Shown: piece after piece, positions 8,305-16,541 of the stretch
Layout of the letters: every line of letters begins with the position of its first letter
Position numbering within the stretch: the first letter of the stretch is position 1
NCBI RefSeq assembly: GCF_963677875.1
Contig: NZ_OY782566.1
Coordinates: 372,001-436,000, forward strand
Origin: Thiomicrorhabdus sp.
GTDB taxonomy: Bacteria; Pseudomonadota; Gammaproteobacteria; Thiomicrospirales; Thiomicrospiraceae
Length of the DNA stretch: 64,000 nucleotides
Reading direction: 5' to 3'
Position numbers and translations under genes: made by a program
The notes under the pieces: generated by a model
Told to the model about the DNA's origin: nothing
The model's input: only the letters and a program-made list of their open reading frames with translations
Databases searched by the model: none

Positions 8305-9006
8305 ATGCGCCAAGTGCTTATTACCGGCGGAAACAAAGGCATCGGCCTGGCTTTGACCGAAAAATTCATTGAACACGGCGACCTCGTCACGATCATCGCC
8401 CGGGATTTCAGCAATCAGGAAGTTTTCGATTATCGCAACCACCCGAATATTCGCTGTATCCGCTTTGACCTGAGCGAAGTAGACAAACTTCCGCAACTTG
8501 CCGCACAATTTGAGCAGGTTGACGTGCTGATCAACAACGCAGGCTTGCTGCAAACTCTCACCTACGATGCGTATCCGCACACCGCGCGCGATTATTGCCT
8601 GAATTTGAATCTAATCGCCCCGGTCACTTTGACGACTCTGCTGGCTGACAAACTCCAAACGTCCCCCAACAGAGGCCGCGTCGTCAATAATGCTTCAATT
8701 GCCGGACAAATTGGCCATCCGGACATCTGGTACGGCATTGCCAAAGCGGGCTTGATCAATGCAACCAAAGCTTTTTCCAAAGCCTTTCAAGGTCGGATTC
8801 TCGTCAATGCCGTCGCGCCCAGTCCAACCGAAACTGAGCTGCTGAACAATATTCCCGAACATCGTCAACAGGCATTTTTGCGAAATACGATCAGCGGACG
8901 CTTTGCCACCGCAAAAGAAGTCGCCGACACCATTTTCTGGCTGGCAACCGACAGCCCGGAATACATCAACGGGGTTTGTCTGGACATCAATAACGGCGCA
9001 AGATAG
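8305..9006 (+). CDS. Short-chain dehydrogenase/reductase (SDR)
   Basis: A classical SDR of 233 aa. The NAD(P)-binding motif TGGNKGIG is at residues 7-14, the NNAG motif in the middle, and the catalytic serine (NNASIAG) and YGIAK tyrosine/lysine follow in the right order. The C-terminus (PEYINGVCLDINNGAR) is the usual SDR end. Substrate unknown. An AAGGAGAG ribosome site lies just before the ATG. Confidence 0.92.
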   Translation: MRQVLITGGNKGIGLALTEKFIEHGDLVTIIARDFSNQEVFDYRNHPNIRCIRFDLSEVDKLPQLAAQFEQVDVLINNAGLLQTLTYDAYPHTARDYCLNLNLIAPVTLTTLLADKLQTSPNRGRVVNNASIAGQIGHPDIWYGIAKAGLINATKAFSKAFQGRILVNAVAPSPTETELLNNIPEHRQQAFLRNTISGRFATAKEVADTIFWLATDSPEYINGVCLDINNGAR

Positions 9007-9315
9007 CAAGCGAGGAAAGGCAGAAATAAAAAGCCATCTGACTCCCAAAACGGGGTTCAGCTGAACAGTCGGGCCAAAAATACATGGATTGAAAGCAAAA
9101 CAAACCACGTACCTATGACTGATCAAACCACCACTTTCGGAGAAAGACGGCCAGTGTTTAAGCGAACTGATAAAAATGATTCTGTTAATCAGTAATCAAG
9201 GTTTCAGCAATACATAAACTTAACTTGAATCTGGCTATATTTAAATAACCTAATCGACTTGAGAGTAGGATGCTCAACAAGTTAGCGCTATATCATAAAT
9301 GAGGACCGTCTTAAG
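9007..9315. other. Intergenic region before the ChaN-like gene
   Basis: A 309-bp stretch between co-oriented genes. The left part (about 9030-9080) has short inverted repeats (ACTCCC / GGGGTT) but no convincing terminator. The right part is A+T-rich and includes TATATTTAAAT near 9236, a likely promoter area. No ORF with family features was seen on either strand. Confidence 0.35.
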
Positions 9316-10407
9316 GTGCTAATTAAATATCTAAATGAGTCTAATAGCTTTCATTGTGTAAATTTAATCTTGAAAGCCTTTTCCAAAGCCGCGAGTCCGG
9401 TTATTCCCGCTTCGCTCAAACTGCTTTTGGCCGCTTCTATGGCCTTACCGATCACCGCCTGCCAAACTTTCCCGGAGGCAGAAAGCACTCAGACCGCCCC
9501 CATGCCGCCGTTGCAGACGCTCTACGATTACCGACTGGTCGATGCAAACACGCTACACCCGCTCAATCTCGAAACTCTCAGCCGCAAACTGCGTTCTTAC
9601 GACGTGATTTTTTTTGGCGAATTTCACGGCAACCAAGCCGCGCACCTTCTGGAAGCACAACTGCTCGCCGAACTTTATGCACAAAACCCGAAATTAATCG
9701 TCTCGATGGAAATGTTCGAACGCCAGCAGCAGACGATTCTCAATCGTTATCTGGATGGCGAAATCGGTGAAACCCGTCTGGTTAACGAAGCTCCGACCTG
9801 GTCAAACTACAAAGCCGACTATCGACCGATCGTCGAATTTTCCCGACAGAACTTCCTGAAAGTGATTGCCGCCAATGCGCCAACGGACACCGTTCGCTGC
9901 GTCGGGCGTCATGGAATCGGATATATCGATCATCTGAGCAATCACGCAAAAACGCTGATTGCCGTCGATCACACCCATGCGTTTCCCGAATACCGCCAGC
10001 GCTATTTCGAATTCATGGATAAGATGCGAAAGCTGTCCGAAGAACGCAAAACATTCAGTTATCAAGCACAGTTGCTAAGAGACCGAACCATGGCCGAATC
10101 GATCAACAATGCCTTGCAAAACGCCGAAACCGGAACCCGGCTGATCCACTTCAACGGCAGTTTCCACAGCGAGGACAGCCTGGGAACCGTCGCCGTTTTA
10201 CAGGCTCTGAACCCCGATCTTAAGGTCGCCGTCATCACCCCCTTGAGAGGTGAAACAGCACCTTTTAGCGAACTTGATACTGCAAAACGTCAAAACAACG
10301 ATGTCTTTTACTGGGTATTGCCACAACCGGAGGAATTTGTTGATAACGCCTATAAAATGCGTCACCGACGCGCCCAGTTCAAAGCCGGGAATCCAAGCCC
10401 TGCTTAA
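9316..10407 (+). CDS. ChaN-like lipoprotein (haem/iron-related, DUF399)
   Basis: The protein has a lipobox (LPITAC) about 49 residues from the annotated GTG start, so it should be lipidated and membrane-anchored. The mature part carries the ChaN motifs: VIFFGEFHGNQAAHLLEAQLL, IVSMEMFERQQQTILNRYLDGEI and the C-terminal LIHFNGSFHSEDSLGT. ChaN-type proteins bind haem in pairs and are linked to iron uptake. The N-terminal extension before the signal peptide is unusually long; a TTG at 9370 (LKAFSKAASPV) is an alternative start, but neither has a good ribosome site. The end overlaps the end of the convergent sppA-like pseudogene. Confidence 0.85.
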   Translation: MLIKYLNESNSFHCVNLILKAFSKAASPVIPASLKLLLAASMALPITACQTFPEAESTQTAPMPPLQTLYDYRLVDANTLHPLNLETLSRKLRSYDVIFFGEFHGNQAAHLLEAQLLAELYAQNPKLIVSMEMFERQQQTILNRYLDGEIGETRLVNEAPTWSNYKADYRPIVEFSRQNFLKVIAANAPTDTVRCVGRHGIGYIDHLSNHAKTLIAVDHTHAFPEYRQRYFEFMDKMRKLSEERKTFSYQAQLLRDRTMAESINNALQNAETGTRLIHFNGSFHSEDSLGTVAVLQALNPDLKVAVITPLRGETAPFSELDTAKRQNNDVFYWVLPQPEEFVDNAYKMRHRRAQFKAGNPSPA

Positions 10408-11403
10408 CGGCAATCCAGGAAAAACCGCAAACGATTACGGGAGATACAGGTAATACAAACCCCGATTGAAAGCGATCCCAGTAACTCTGAAGCGGAAGAC
10501 TGACCAGCGGAGGCGTTTCATTCAGAGCCATATTCGGCGAGTACAGCGTTGCGTTATCATTGCGTTTATACCGATAGGTCACAACCTGGCAATCCTTGTG
10601 TCCAAGACGACTACAAGCACTTTTATAAGCATCCGATAAATAACCGACAGAATCCACCAGCCCGACATTCAACGCATCTGTACCGCTGAAAATTCTTGCT
10701 GTGCGAATCTGCCGCATCGGCTCTTCTGCCCAAACGGCGGTGTTCGGCAACCAGCCGGTAAAAACGCTCTGCCAACTGGGAAACCATCTTGTCAAACACT
10801 TCCCGATCCGCCGGGCTCGGCGATTTAAAGGGCGATCCCATGTCTTTATTGATACCGCTCTTGTAGACATGCATTTCCACCCCGACCTTTTCCATCAATT
10901 CCGAAACGTCGGCGGTCATGGTAATGACCCCGACCGATCCGGTCACCGTTGTCGGATGCGCCTGGATATGATCCGCTGCCAAGGAGATGTAATAACCTCC
11001 TGATGCAGCAACATCCATCATTTGCACAAATATCTTCTTACCGGTACGTTCTTTGAAAGCCATCAATTCGCGGTAAAGAATATCGCTGGACGTCACACCG
11101 CCCCCCGGCGAATTGATTTTCAACAATACGCCTTTGATCTGTTGATCGTCCTCCGCTTTCTTTAATTGCATCATCACTTTATCCATCAAACTCGGTGCCT
11201 TGCTCAAAAGCCCCGGCTTGGACAAATCGGTAATGGTGCCCTCCACCGGCAACAAGCAGAATCTTGCTGGCCGAATCGCCCTCCTCTACAACCTGCTCCT
11301 TGAGAGGCTTGTTATACGACTCTCCGATATTGATATTGGCGCAGCCGCCAATCAACAGAAAAACCGTTGCCGCAAGCGTCGATCTAACCACACAGCACCT
11401 CAT
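10379..11403 (-). pseudogene. sppA: SppA-type (S49) signal-peptide peptidase, two frameshifts
   Basis: Three overlapping minus-strand frames together spell one S49 peptidase of about 340 aa, the normal length of the short SppA type. The first carries a lipoprotein-like leader (VRSTLAATVFLLIGGC). The second has LLKINSPGGGVTSSD, the nucleophile serine in AASGGYYIS and the lysine region SGINKDMGSPF. The third has RTARIFSGTDALNVGLVD and the C-terminus. One surplus base is needed near 11253 (reading should go from KILL to LPVEGTI) and another near 10727 (VAEHRR to EEPMRQIRTA). Both catalytic residues lie in the central fragment. The start (ATG 11403, or GTG 11391 with a GAGG site) overlaps the end of ldhA. 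Either a recent pseudogene or two assembly errors. Confidence 0.85.
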
Positions 11404-12373
11404 TTTTCAGAACCAGTCCCGCCTCGTAAGCGCGAATATTCTCAACCGTCGTCTCGGCAATGTGCGTCAAGGCTTCCTCTGTGAAATAGGCTTGATGGCC
11501 GGTAATCAGGACATTCGGCAGTGTTACCAGACGTTCAAACTGATCATCTTCGATAATTTCGCAGGAGTGATCCTCAAAGAACAACACCCCTTCCTTTTCA
11601 TACACGTCCATTCCAAGATAGCCGATCTGCCGCGATTTCAAGCCATCGATCAGCGCCTGAGTTTCCACCAAAGCGCCTCGCCCGGTATTGATCAGCATGA
11701 CGCCTCTTTTCATTTTGGCAATCGATTGCGCATTAATAATGTGATTGGTCGTCGGCGTCAGAGGACAATGCAAACTGATGATATCCGATTCTGCAAACAC
11801 TTCATCCAATGCAACCTGTTCCAACCCCAGTTCTTTACAACTTGAACATTCGTACGGATCGTAAACCAGAATCCGACAACCGAACGCTTTCAACATTCCA
11901 CCAACCAGACGGCCGATTTTTCCTGCACCGATAATTCCAACCGTTTTACCGTGCATGTCAAAACCCAACATCCCGTTAAGCGAAAAATTACCTTCCCGGA
12001 TACGATTATAGGCACGGTACAATCTGCGATTCAAAGCCAGCATCAAGCCGATTGTGTGTTCCGCAACCGCATAGGGTGAATAATCCGGAACCCGGACAAC
12101 CTTCAGCCCCAGCTCTCTGGCTCTGGGAACATCGACATTGTTAAACCCGGCGCAACGCAACGCAATCAACTTTGTTCCGCCTTCGGCAAGAGCTTCCAAA
12201 ACCACGGCATCAAGGCGATCGTTTACAAATGCGGTTACCACTTCGCATCCTTCTGCATACGCCAGAGTTTTCGGCTCCAGAGACACTTCGTAATAGCTGT
12301 TTTCCCATTCGACCGGCATGTGTCGGCACAACATCTGCCTGTCGTATAACTTACAACTGAATGACGCAATTTG
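11384..12373 (-). CDS. ldhA: D-lactate dehydrogenase (2-hydroxyacid dehydrogenase family)
   Basis: The 329-aa protein has the D-2-hydroxyacid dehydrogenase layout: catalytic arginine in LRCAGFNNVD, NAD-binding GIIGAGKIG in the middle, LHCPLTPTTNHIIN and INTGRGALV after it, and the catalytic histidine in TGHQAYFTEEAL near the end. FNNVD and the GVLFFEDHS insert are typical of LdhA, which reduces pyruvate to D-lactate in the cytoplasm. The ATG at 12373 has a GGGGG site at good spacing and is preferred to 12409. The 3' end overlaps the start of the sppA-like pseudogene by about 20 bases. Confidence 0.92.
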   Translation of the reverse strand, partial: QIASFSCKLYDRQMLCRHMPVEWENSYYEVSLEPKTLAYAEGCEVVTAFVNDRLDAVVLEALAEGGTKLIALRCAGFNNVDVPRARELGLKVVRVPDYSPYAVAEHTIGLMLALNRRLYRAYNRIREGNFSLNGMLGFDMHGKTVGIIGAGKIGRLVGGMLKAFGCRILVYDPYECSSCKELGLEQVALDEVFAESDIISLHCPLTPTTNHIINAQSIAKMKRGVMLINTGRGALVETQALIDGLKSRQIGYLGMDVYEKEGVLFFEDHSCEIIEDDQFERLVTLPNVLITGHQAYFTEEALTHIAETTVENIRAYEAGLVLKNEVLCG

Positions 12374-12625
12374 CATAACCGATTCCCCCGAAAATTGGAT
12401 AAGAAACAAGATAAAGAGACTTCATACTATGCCATAAAGAAGACCGACAATGGAATGTCTGCTCAGAGATAAATGCGAAATAAATAACGGCATCAAAATC
12501 CCCTCCCAGCGATAAAACCCATCGGAAAGCAGTAATGCGTTAAATTTTCGTTAAAACCTGATTTTTTTGATATTTCAATCAGTTAAAAAAACAAAAGCCC
12601 AGAATTTTTCCAAAAACAGGACAAG

Positions 12626-12643
12626 ACTGTACCACGGTACAGT
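12626..12643. promoter_or_regulatory. LexA/SOS-box-like palindrome
   Basis: ACTGTACCACGGTACAGT: a perfect 8-bp inverted repeat with a 2-base centre. Its core is CTGT-N8-ACAG, the consensus spacing of the E. coli-type LexA operator. It lies about 150 bp upstream of the repeat-protein ATG. The match is seen directly; binding by LexA is inference. Confidence 0.5.
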
Positions 12644-12715
12644 AGTTGTGCAGTTTCGACTTCGATAAGATGATGCCTCGATAAGCGGGAGTACTTTTAA
12701 AATTTTTTAAAAACA

Positions 12716-12750
12716 TAAATCCCCCAGAGGATCCAAAAGGCTGGGGTTTA
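12716..12750. other. Leader hairpin before the repeat-protein gene
   Basis: Arms TAAATCCCCCAG (12716-12727) and CTGGGGTTTA (12741-12750) pair except for one bulged base. The hairpin lies between the SOS-like box and the start codon. On the plus strand it is not followed by a U-run, so a 5'-UTR structure is more likely than a terminator. Confidence 0.45.
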
Positions 12751-12790
12751 TTAAAACTCCCACCCATATACCAAATACGGAGAAACGAAC

Positions 12791-14068
12791 ATGGCATTAT
12801 TAGCAGCCCTTCCATTAGGGACAACAGATTCAAACAGCCTGCCGATTGTCGGTGGCCTGCTTGACGGTCTACTCGGTGACAATGGTCTGGTCGGAGGACT
12901 ATTAGGTGGCGACGGCGGTCTGCCAATCGTTGGCAGCTTGCTTGGAGGAAGTGATTCCGGCCTGCCAATCGTAGGCGGCCTGGTTGACGGCCTGATCGGA
13001 GCGGACGGACTGGTAACCGGTCTTGTTGCCGGACTTGTCGGCGGAGAAGGCGGCCTGCCAATTATCGGTTCCCTGTTGGGAGGAGGCAGCAATGGCGGTC
13101 TTCCTGTCGTCGGCGGATTGATTGACGCCTTGATCGGGCCGCACGGTCTGTTGACCGAAGTCGTTAGCCTTCTGGTCGGTGACAACGGCCTGTTAGGCGG
13201 TTTACTTGGCGGAAATGGCGGCTTACCAATCGTTGGTTCCCTATTGGGTGACGAAGGCCTGCTTGGCGGACTGCTCGGTTCCGACGGATTGGTCGGTGGA
13301 CTATTGGGTGGTCTGCTTGGCGGTGGCGAAGGCGGCTTACCGATCGTCGGTTCTCTATTAGGTGACGAAGGCCTGCTTGGCGGACTACTCGGTTCCGACG
13401 GATTGGTCGGTGGACTATTGGGTGGTCTGCTTGGCGGCGGCGAAGGCGGCTTGCCGATCGTCGGTTCTCTATTAGGTGACGAAGGCCTGCTTGGCGGACT
13501 GCTAGGTCCTGACGGATTGGTCGGTGGACTATTGGGTGGTCTGCTTGGCGGCGGCGAAGGCGGCTTGCCGATCGTCGGTTCTCTATTAGGTGACGAAGGC
13601 CTGCTTGGCGGACTGCTAGGTCCTGACGGTTTGGTCGGTGGCTTAGTCGATGGTCTTCTAGGTCCCGATGGTCTGGTCAGTGGACTACTGGGTGGCCTGT
13701 TAGGCGGTAACGAAGGCGGCTTGCCGATCGTTGGTTCCCTATTGGGTGACGAAGGCCTGCTTGGCGGACTGCTAGGTTCCGACGGATTGGTCGGCGGTTT
13801 ACTGGGCGGCTTGCCGATTGTCGGCGTGCTGGTCGGCGGCGATTCAACCGGAGGTTCGGCGCTTGGTCTGGATGAGCTTCTGGGCGAAGACGGATTGATC
13901 GGTGGTCTTTTGGATGGTCTTCTGGGCGATGACGGACTGCTGGGTGGTTTGTTGGGCGGCGGCGAAAGCAGCACAGCCGACAGCGGCGCGTCCAACGGCG
14001 GGCTTCTTGGAATCCTGGTTTCAGATAACGGACTTCTGGGCGGACTCCTTGGCGGACTTCTGGGCTAA
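12791..14068 (+). CDS. Gly/Leu-rich tandem-repeat protein of unknown function
   Basis: 425 aa made almost only of G, L, V, D, S, P and I. The element (G/S)LP(I/V)(V/I)G recurs 11 times. In the middle five copies of a 38-residue unit (GGLPIVGSLLGDEGLLGGLL, then G(S/P)DGLVGGLLGGLLGG) start at 13217, 13331, 13445, 13559 and 13715; the DNA copies are nearly identical, spaced 114 bp, with a 42-bp insertion before the fifth. Aspartates recur in GD and DG positions, but there is no RTX GGxGxDxU nonapeptide. No signal peptide, Cys or clear anchor is visible; residues 1-15 (MALLAALPLGTTDSN) are the only non-repeat N-terminus. A GGAGA site sits 8 bases before the ATG and a strong terminator follows. 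Similar GLLGG-rich proteins are sometimes labelled collagen-like; function unknown. Confidence 0.85.
   Translation: MALLAALPLGTTDSNSLPIVGGLLDGLLGDNGLVGGLLGGDGGLPIVGSLLGGSDSGLPIVGGLVDGLIGADGLVTGLVAGLVGGEGGLPIIGSLLGGGSNGGLPVVGGLIDALIGPHGLLTEVVSLLVGDNGLLGGLLGGNGGLPIVGSLLGDEGLLGGLLGSDGLVGGLLGGLLGGGEGGLPIVGSLLGDEGLLGGLLGSDGLVGGLLGGLLGGGEGGLPIVGSLLGDEGLLGGLLGPDGLVGGLLGGLLGGGEGGLPIVGSLLGDEGLLGGLLGPDGLVGGLVDGLLGPDGLVSGLLGGLLGGNEGGLPIVGSLLGDEGLLGGLLGSDGLVGGLLGGLPIVGVLVGGDSTGGSALGLDELLGEDGLIGGLLDGLLGDDGLLGGLLGGGESSTADSGASNGGLLGILVSDNGLLGGLLGGLLG
13217..13828 (+). repeat. Five 114-bp tandem coding repeats
   Basis: Units begin at 13217, 13331, 13445, 13559 and 13715, each opening with GGCGGCTT(A/G)CC. 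The first four are head to tail at exactly 114 bp; a 42-bp insert separates the fourth from the fifth. Copies 2-4 differ at few bases, pointing to recent duplication or gene conversion. The period is a multiple of three, so copy number can change without breaking the frame. Confidence 0.93.
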
Positions 14069-14081
14069 TCACCCAAAAATA

Positions 14082-14109
14082 AATAAGCCCCTTTCGGGGC
14101 TTATTTGTC
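14082..14109. terminator. Terminator after the repeat-protein gene
   Basis: Perfect 10-bp stem AATAAGCCCC (14082-14091) / GGGGCTTATT (14096-14105) with a TTTC loop, followed by TG and flanked by A-rich sequence on the left. Confidence 0.88.
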
Positions 14110-14156
14110 AAACAGACAACTCTCTTCTTACATCATCAAGTAATTAAGCTCGGCTT

Positions 14157-15263
14157 TTATAAATCCCGCGCTCTCAGATAAGCTTGCTCGGACACTTCAG
14201 TCCATTTCGAAACCTGATCCCTGAACGTTTGCTGCGAAGCCCACACTTTAGCTGCCAACGGATCCGCTTTTGCCTGCTCGTCCATCACCTGCTGGGCAAT
14301 ATTTTTCAACGCTTTCAGAACGTCATCCGGGAAGTGGCGCAACTCGACATGGTGTTTATTGATCAGGGTTTGCAAAGCCTGCTGATTACGGGCGGTATAT
14401 TCGGACAACATATCGGCATTGGCAACTTTGATCGCATTACGCACGATGCTCTGCAAATCATCGGGTAATTCATTAAAGGCTTTTTCATTGATCATGCATT
14501 CCATGGTCGTTCCGGGTTCATGCCAGCCCGGCGTGTAGTAGAACTTCGCCGCCTTATAAAGACCGAAAGCCAAATCATTGTACGGACCAACCCATTCCGT
14601 CGCGTCAATCGCGCCGGATTGCAATGACGGGAAGATTTCCCCGCCCGGCAAAGTTACCGGAATTCCTCCGGCACGTTTGAAAACTTCGCCGCCCAATCCC
14701 GGGATGCGCATTTTCAGACCTTTCAAATCGTCGAGAGAATTGATTTCTTTATTAAACCAACCACCCATTTGTGTTCCGGAATTTCCGCCTGGATTCGGAA
14801 TCAGCCCAAACGGCTTGTAAGCCTCTTCCCACAGCGCCATACCGCCGCCGTAATACAACCAGGCATTCATCTCCTGCGCCGTCAAACCAAACGGAACCGA
14901 AGAGAAGAACGCAGCCGATGGAATTTTTCCGGTCCAATAATATGCCCCCGCGTGGCCCAGTTGCGCATTTCCTTGAGAAACGGCATCGAATACCTCAAAA
15001 GCACCAACCAGCTCACCCGCGCCAAACACTTTGACCTTAATGCGTCCGCCTGACATTTCAGTGATTAAACGCGCGATGTTATTGGCGCCGGTTCCCAGCC
15101 CTGGAAAATTCTTTGGCCAGGTAGTGACCATCTTCCACTCAAAGGTTTTTTGCGGTGCGGATGCAACAGCCGCTGTGGTAGCCGTCTCATCTTTTCCGCA
15201 TGCACTTAAAGCGGTTGCAGCCGTGGCACCGGCAATCGCCCCAATAAAATCTCTACGTTTCAT
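14157..15263 (-). CDS. TRAP transporter solute receptor (DctP/TakP type), Tat-exported
   Basis: A 368-aa periplasmic binding protein. It has a twin-arginine leader (MKRRDFIGAIAGATAATALS) followed by AC, so it may also be lipidated. The mature part shows the DctP-family blocks TTWPKNFPGLGTGANNIA, AGAYYWTGKIPSAAFFSSVPFG, LKGLKMRIPGLGGEVFKRAG, and SLQSGAIDATEWVGPYND, closest in style to receptors for 2-oxo acids or other carboxylates. Its usual membrane partners (DctQ/DctM-type) are not adjacent, so it either works with a permease elsewhere or is an orphan. The start has an AGAGAAGTAT leader; a neighbouring terminator was not obvious. Confidence 0.92.
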   Translation of the reverse strand: MKRRDFIGAIAGATAATALSACGKDETATTAAVASAPQKTFEWKMVTTWPKNFPGLGTGANNIARLITEMSGGRIKVKVFGAGELVGAFEVFDAVSQGNAQLGHAGAYYWTGKIPSAAFFSSVPFGLTAQEMNAWLYYGGGMALWEEAYKPFGLIPNPGGNSGTQMGGWFNKEINSLDDLKGLKMRIPGLGGEVFKRAGGIPVTLPGGEIFPSLQSGAIDATEWVGPYNDLAFGLYKAAKFYYTPGWHEPGTTMECMINEKAFNELPDDLQSIVRNAIKVANADMLSEYTARNQQALQTLINKHHVELRHFPDDVLKALKNIAQQVMDEQAKADPLAAKVWASQQTFRDQVSKWTEVSEQAYLRARDL

Positions 15264-15431
15264 ATACTTCTCTCTGTTTTGGTTTTAAAGCAACTGCCCC
15301 ATTTTAAGCAAAAAGCCGGGGCTGACAAATTTTTTCAAGCGGCCGAACTTTGCTCAGCTTTCGTCAGGCATTCCGATAGCCATCGGTGGCCGGCTCGGTT
15401 TAAGCACTGCAATTTCTGGCGAATATAGCGC

Positions 15432-16352
15432 TCAACGATTTTCCCGTGGGGAAAAATCAAAATGCTGTGCCATCGACTCATAAAACTCGCGATCACGATC
15501 GGATTCGGCAGGCGGCGTGTGAATCTGAATCGTGACATATTGATTGCCCGGCTCTTTTCCCAGTCCGCGACCTTTGATCCGCAATTTGGCACCGGACTGC
15601 GTACCGGCGGCAATCGCCATTTTGACCTTGCCTTTCAAAGTCGGAATTTCAACCTTGGCGCCCAAAGCAGCTTCCCAGGGAGTAACCGGCAAATCCAGGT
15701 AAACATCCTTACCGTCGACTCGATAGTTCGCATGTTTCTGCAGATTAATCTCAATGATCACATCCCCGGCTGGACCGCCGTTAAAACCATCGAACCCTTT
15801 CTCTTTCACGCGGATTTTCTGATCCTGTAGAACACCGGCAGGAATACGAACCTTCAATGGTTTGGTGTCGTAACTGTGGCTGGCCGAACGACCATTCCCC
15901 TGCATAACGTTAATCACCCGCTCGGCTCCCTCGATCGCTTCTTCCAGAGACAACAGAATTTTAACCACCTGATCTTCACCCTTCTGCGGCCGCGCCTGAC
16001 GCTGCTGAAAACCACCCTGTTGACCGAAACCGCCAAACCCCTGAGCGCCTCCGCCGCCGAACATGGAACCGAAAATATCGCCCAAATCATCGGCGTTGAA
16101 ACCGCCACCACCGAAGCCACCACCATAACCGCCGGCACGCTGCTCGTAATCGGAACCGAACTGATCATACATTGCACGTTTTTCAGCATCGCTCAAGGTT
16201 TCATAGGCTTCACTGATTTCCTTGAATTTTGCTTCGTCGCCGGTCGGCTTGTCAGGGTGATATTTGGCCGCCATTTTTCGATAGGCTTTTTTAATTTCCG
16301 CATCACTGGCGGCCCTTGAAACCCCTAAAATCGCATAGTAGTCTTTACTCAT
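15432..16352 (-). CDS. cbpA: CbpA, DnaJ-like curved-DNA-binding co-chaperone
   Basis: 306 aa: a J domain at residues 1-70 with the HPD motif ([14 protein letters not shown]), a Gly/Phe-rich linker ([13 protein letters not shown]), and two C-terminal beta domains ([39 protein letters not shown]). The zinc-finger of DnaJ is missing, as expected for CbpA. It works with DnaK in the cytoplasm and can bind curved DNA. The usual modulator gene cbpM is not next to it. An ORF overlapping the 3' end (15335-15613, minus) is a frame shadow. Confidence 0.95.
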   Translation of the reverse strand: MSKDYYAILGVSRAASDAEIKKAYRKMAAKYHPDKPTGDEAKFKEISEAYETLSDAEKRAMYDQFGSDYEQRAGGYGGGFGGGGFNADDLGDIFGSMFGGGGAQGFGGFGQQGGFQQRQARPQKGEDQVVKILLSLEEAIEGAERVINVMQGNGRSASHSYDTKPLKVRIPAGVLQDQKIRVKEKGFDGFNGGPAGDVIIEINLQKHANYRVDGKDVYLDLPVTPWEAALGAKVEIPTLKGKVKMAIAAGTQSGAKLRIKGRGLGKEPGNQYVTIQIHTPPAESDRDREFYESMAQHFDFSPRENR

Positions 16353-16541
16353 AACGTTCTGATCCGTTCCTTAATTCAATAATTGCCACTAACATAGGGG
16401 CGAAAACACGCTTTTTCAAGAGGGAACTCCGGCCTTCGTCAGGAAATTTCCGTCATTAAATCGTTGCAGATTGATCTACCGACTTCTTTTATAATTCCAT
16501 ATTCGCATTTACTTATCGCATCCAACGGCAGGAAGCCTCGT

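Larger units (their letters stand above)
12374..12790. other. Intergenic region upstream of the repeat protein
   Basis: A 417-bp, A+T-rich region between divergent ldhA and the repeat-protein gene. It contains the LexA-like palindrome at 12626-12643, a run of A/T at 12695-12713, and a hairpin at 12716-12750 (arms around CCCCAG and CTGGGG) in the probable leader. A GGAGA ribosome site ends near 12782. No ORF of its own was convincing. Confidence 0.5.

Noticed and set aside
13217-13828. Regular tandem repeats as a possible CRISPR-like array
   Set aside because: Units are 114 bp, in frame and coding throughout, with no variable spacers.
12751-13995. Long minus-strand ORF (414 codons), rich in Pro, Ser and Arg, antisense to the repeat gene
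   Set aside because: It is the mirror of the Gly/Leu repeats; the plus-strand frame has a ribosome site and terminator, and this one has neither.
15335-15613. 92-codon minus-strand ORF at the end of cbpA
   Set aside because: It overlaps the well-defined cbpA C-terminus in another frame and shows no features of its own.
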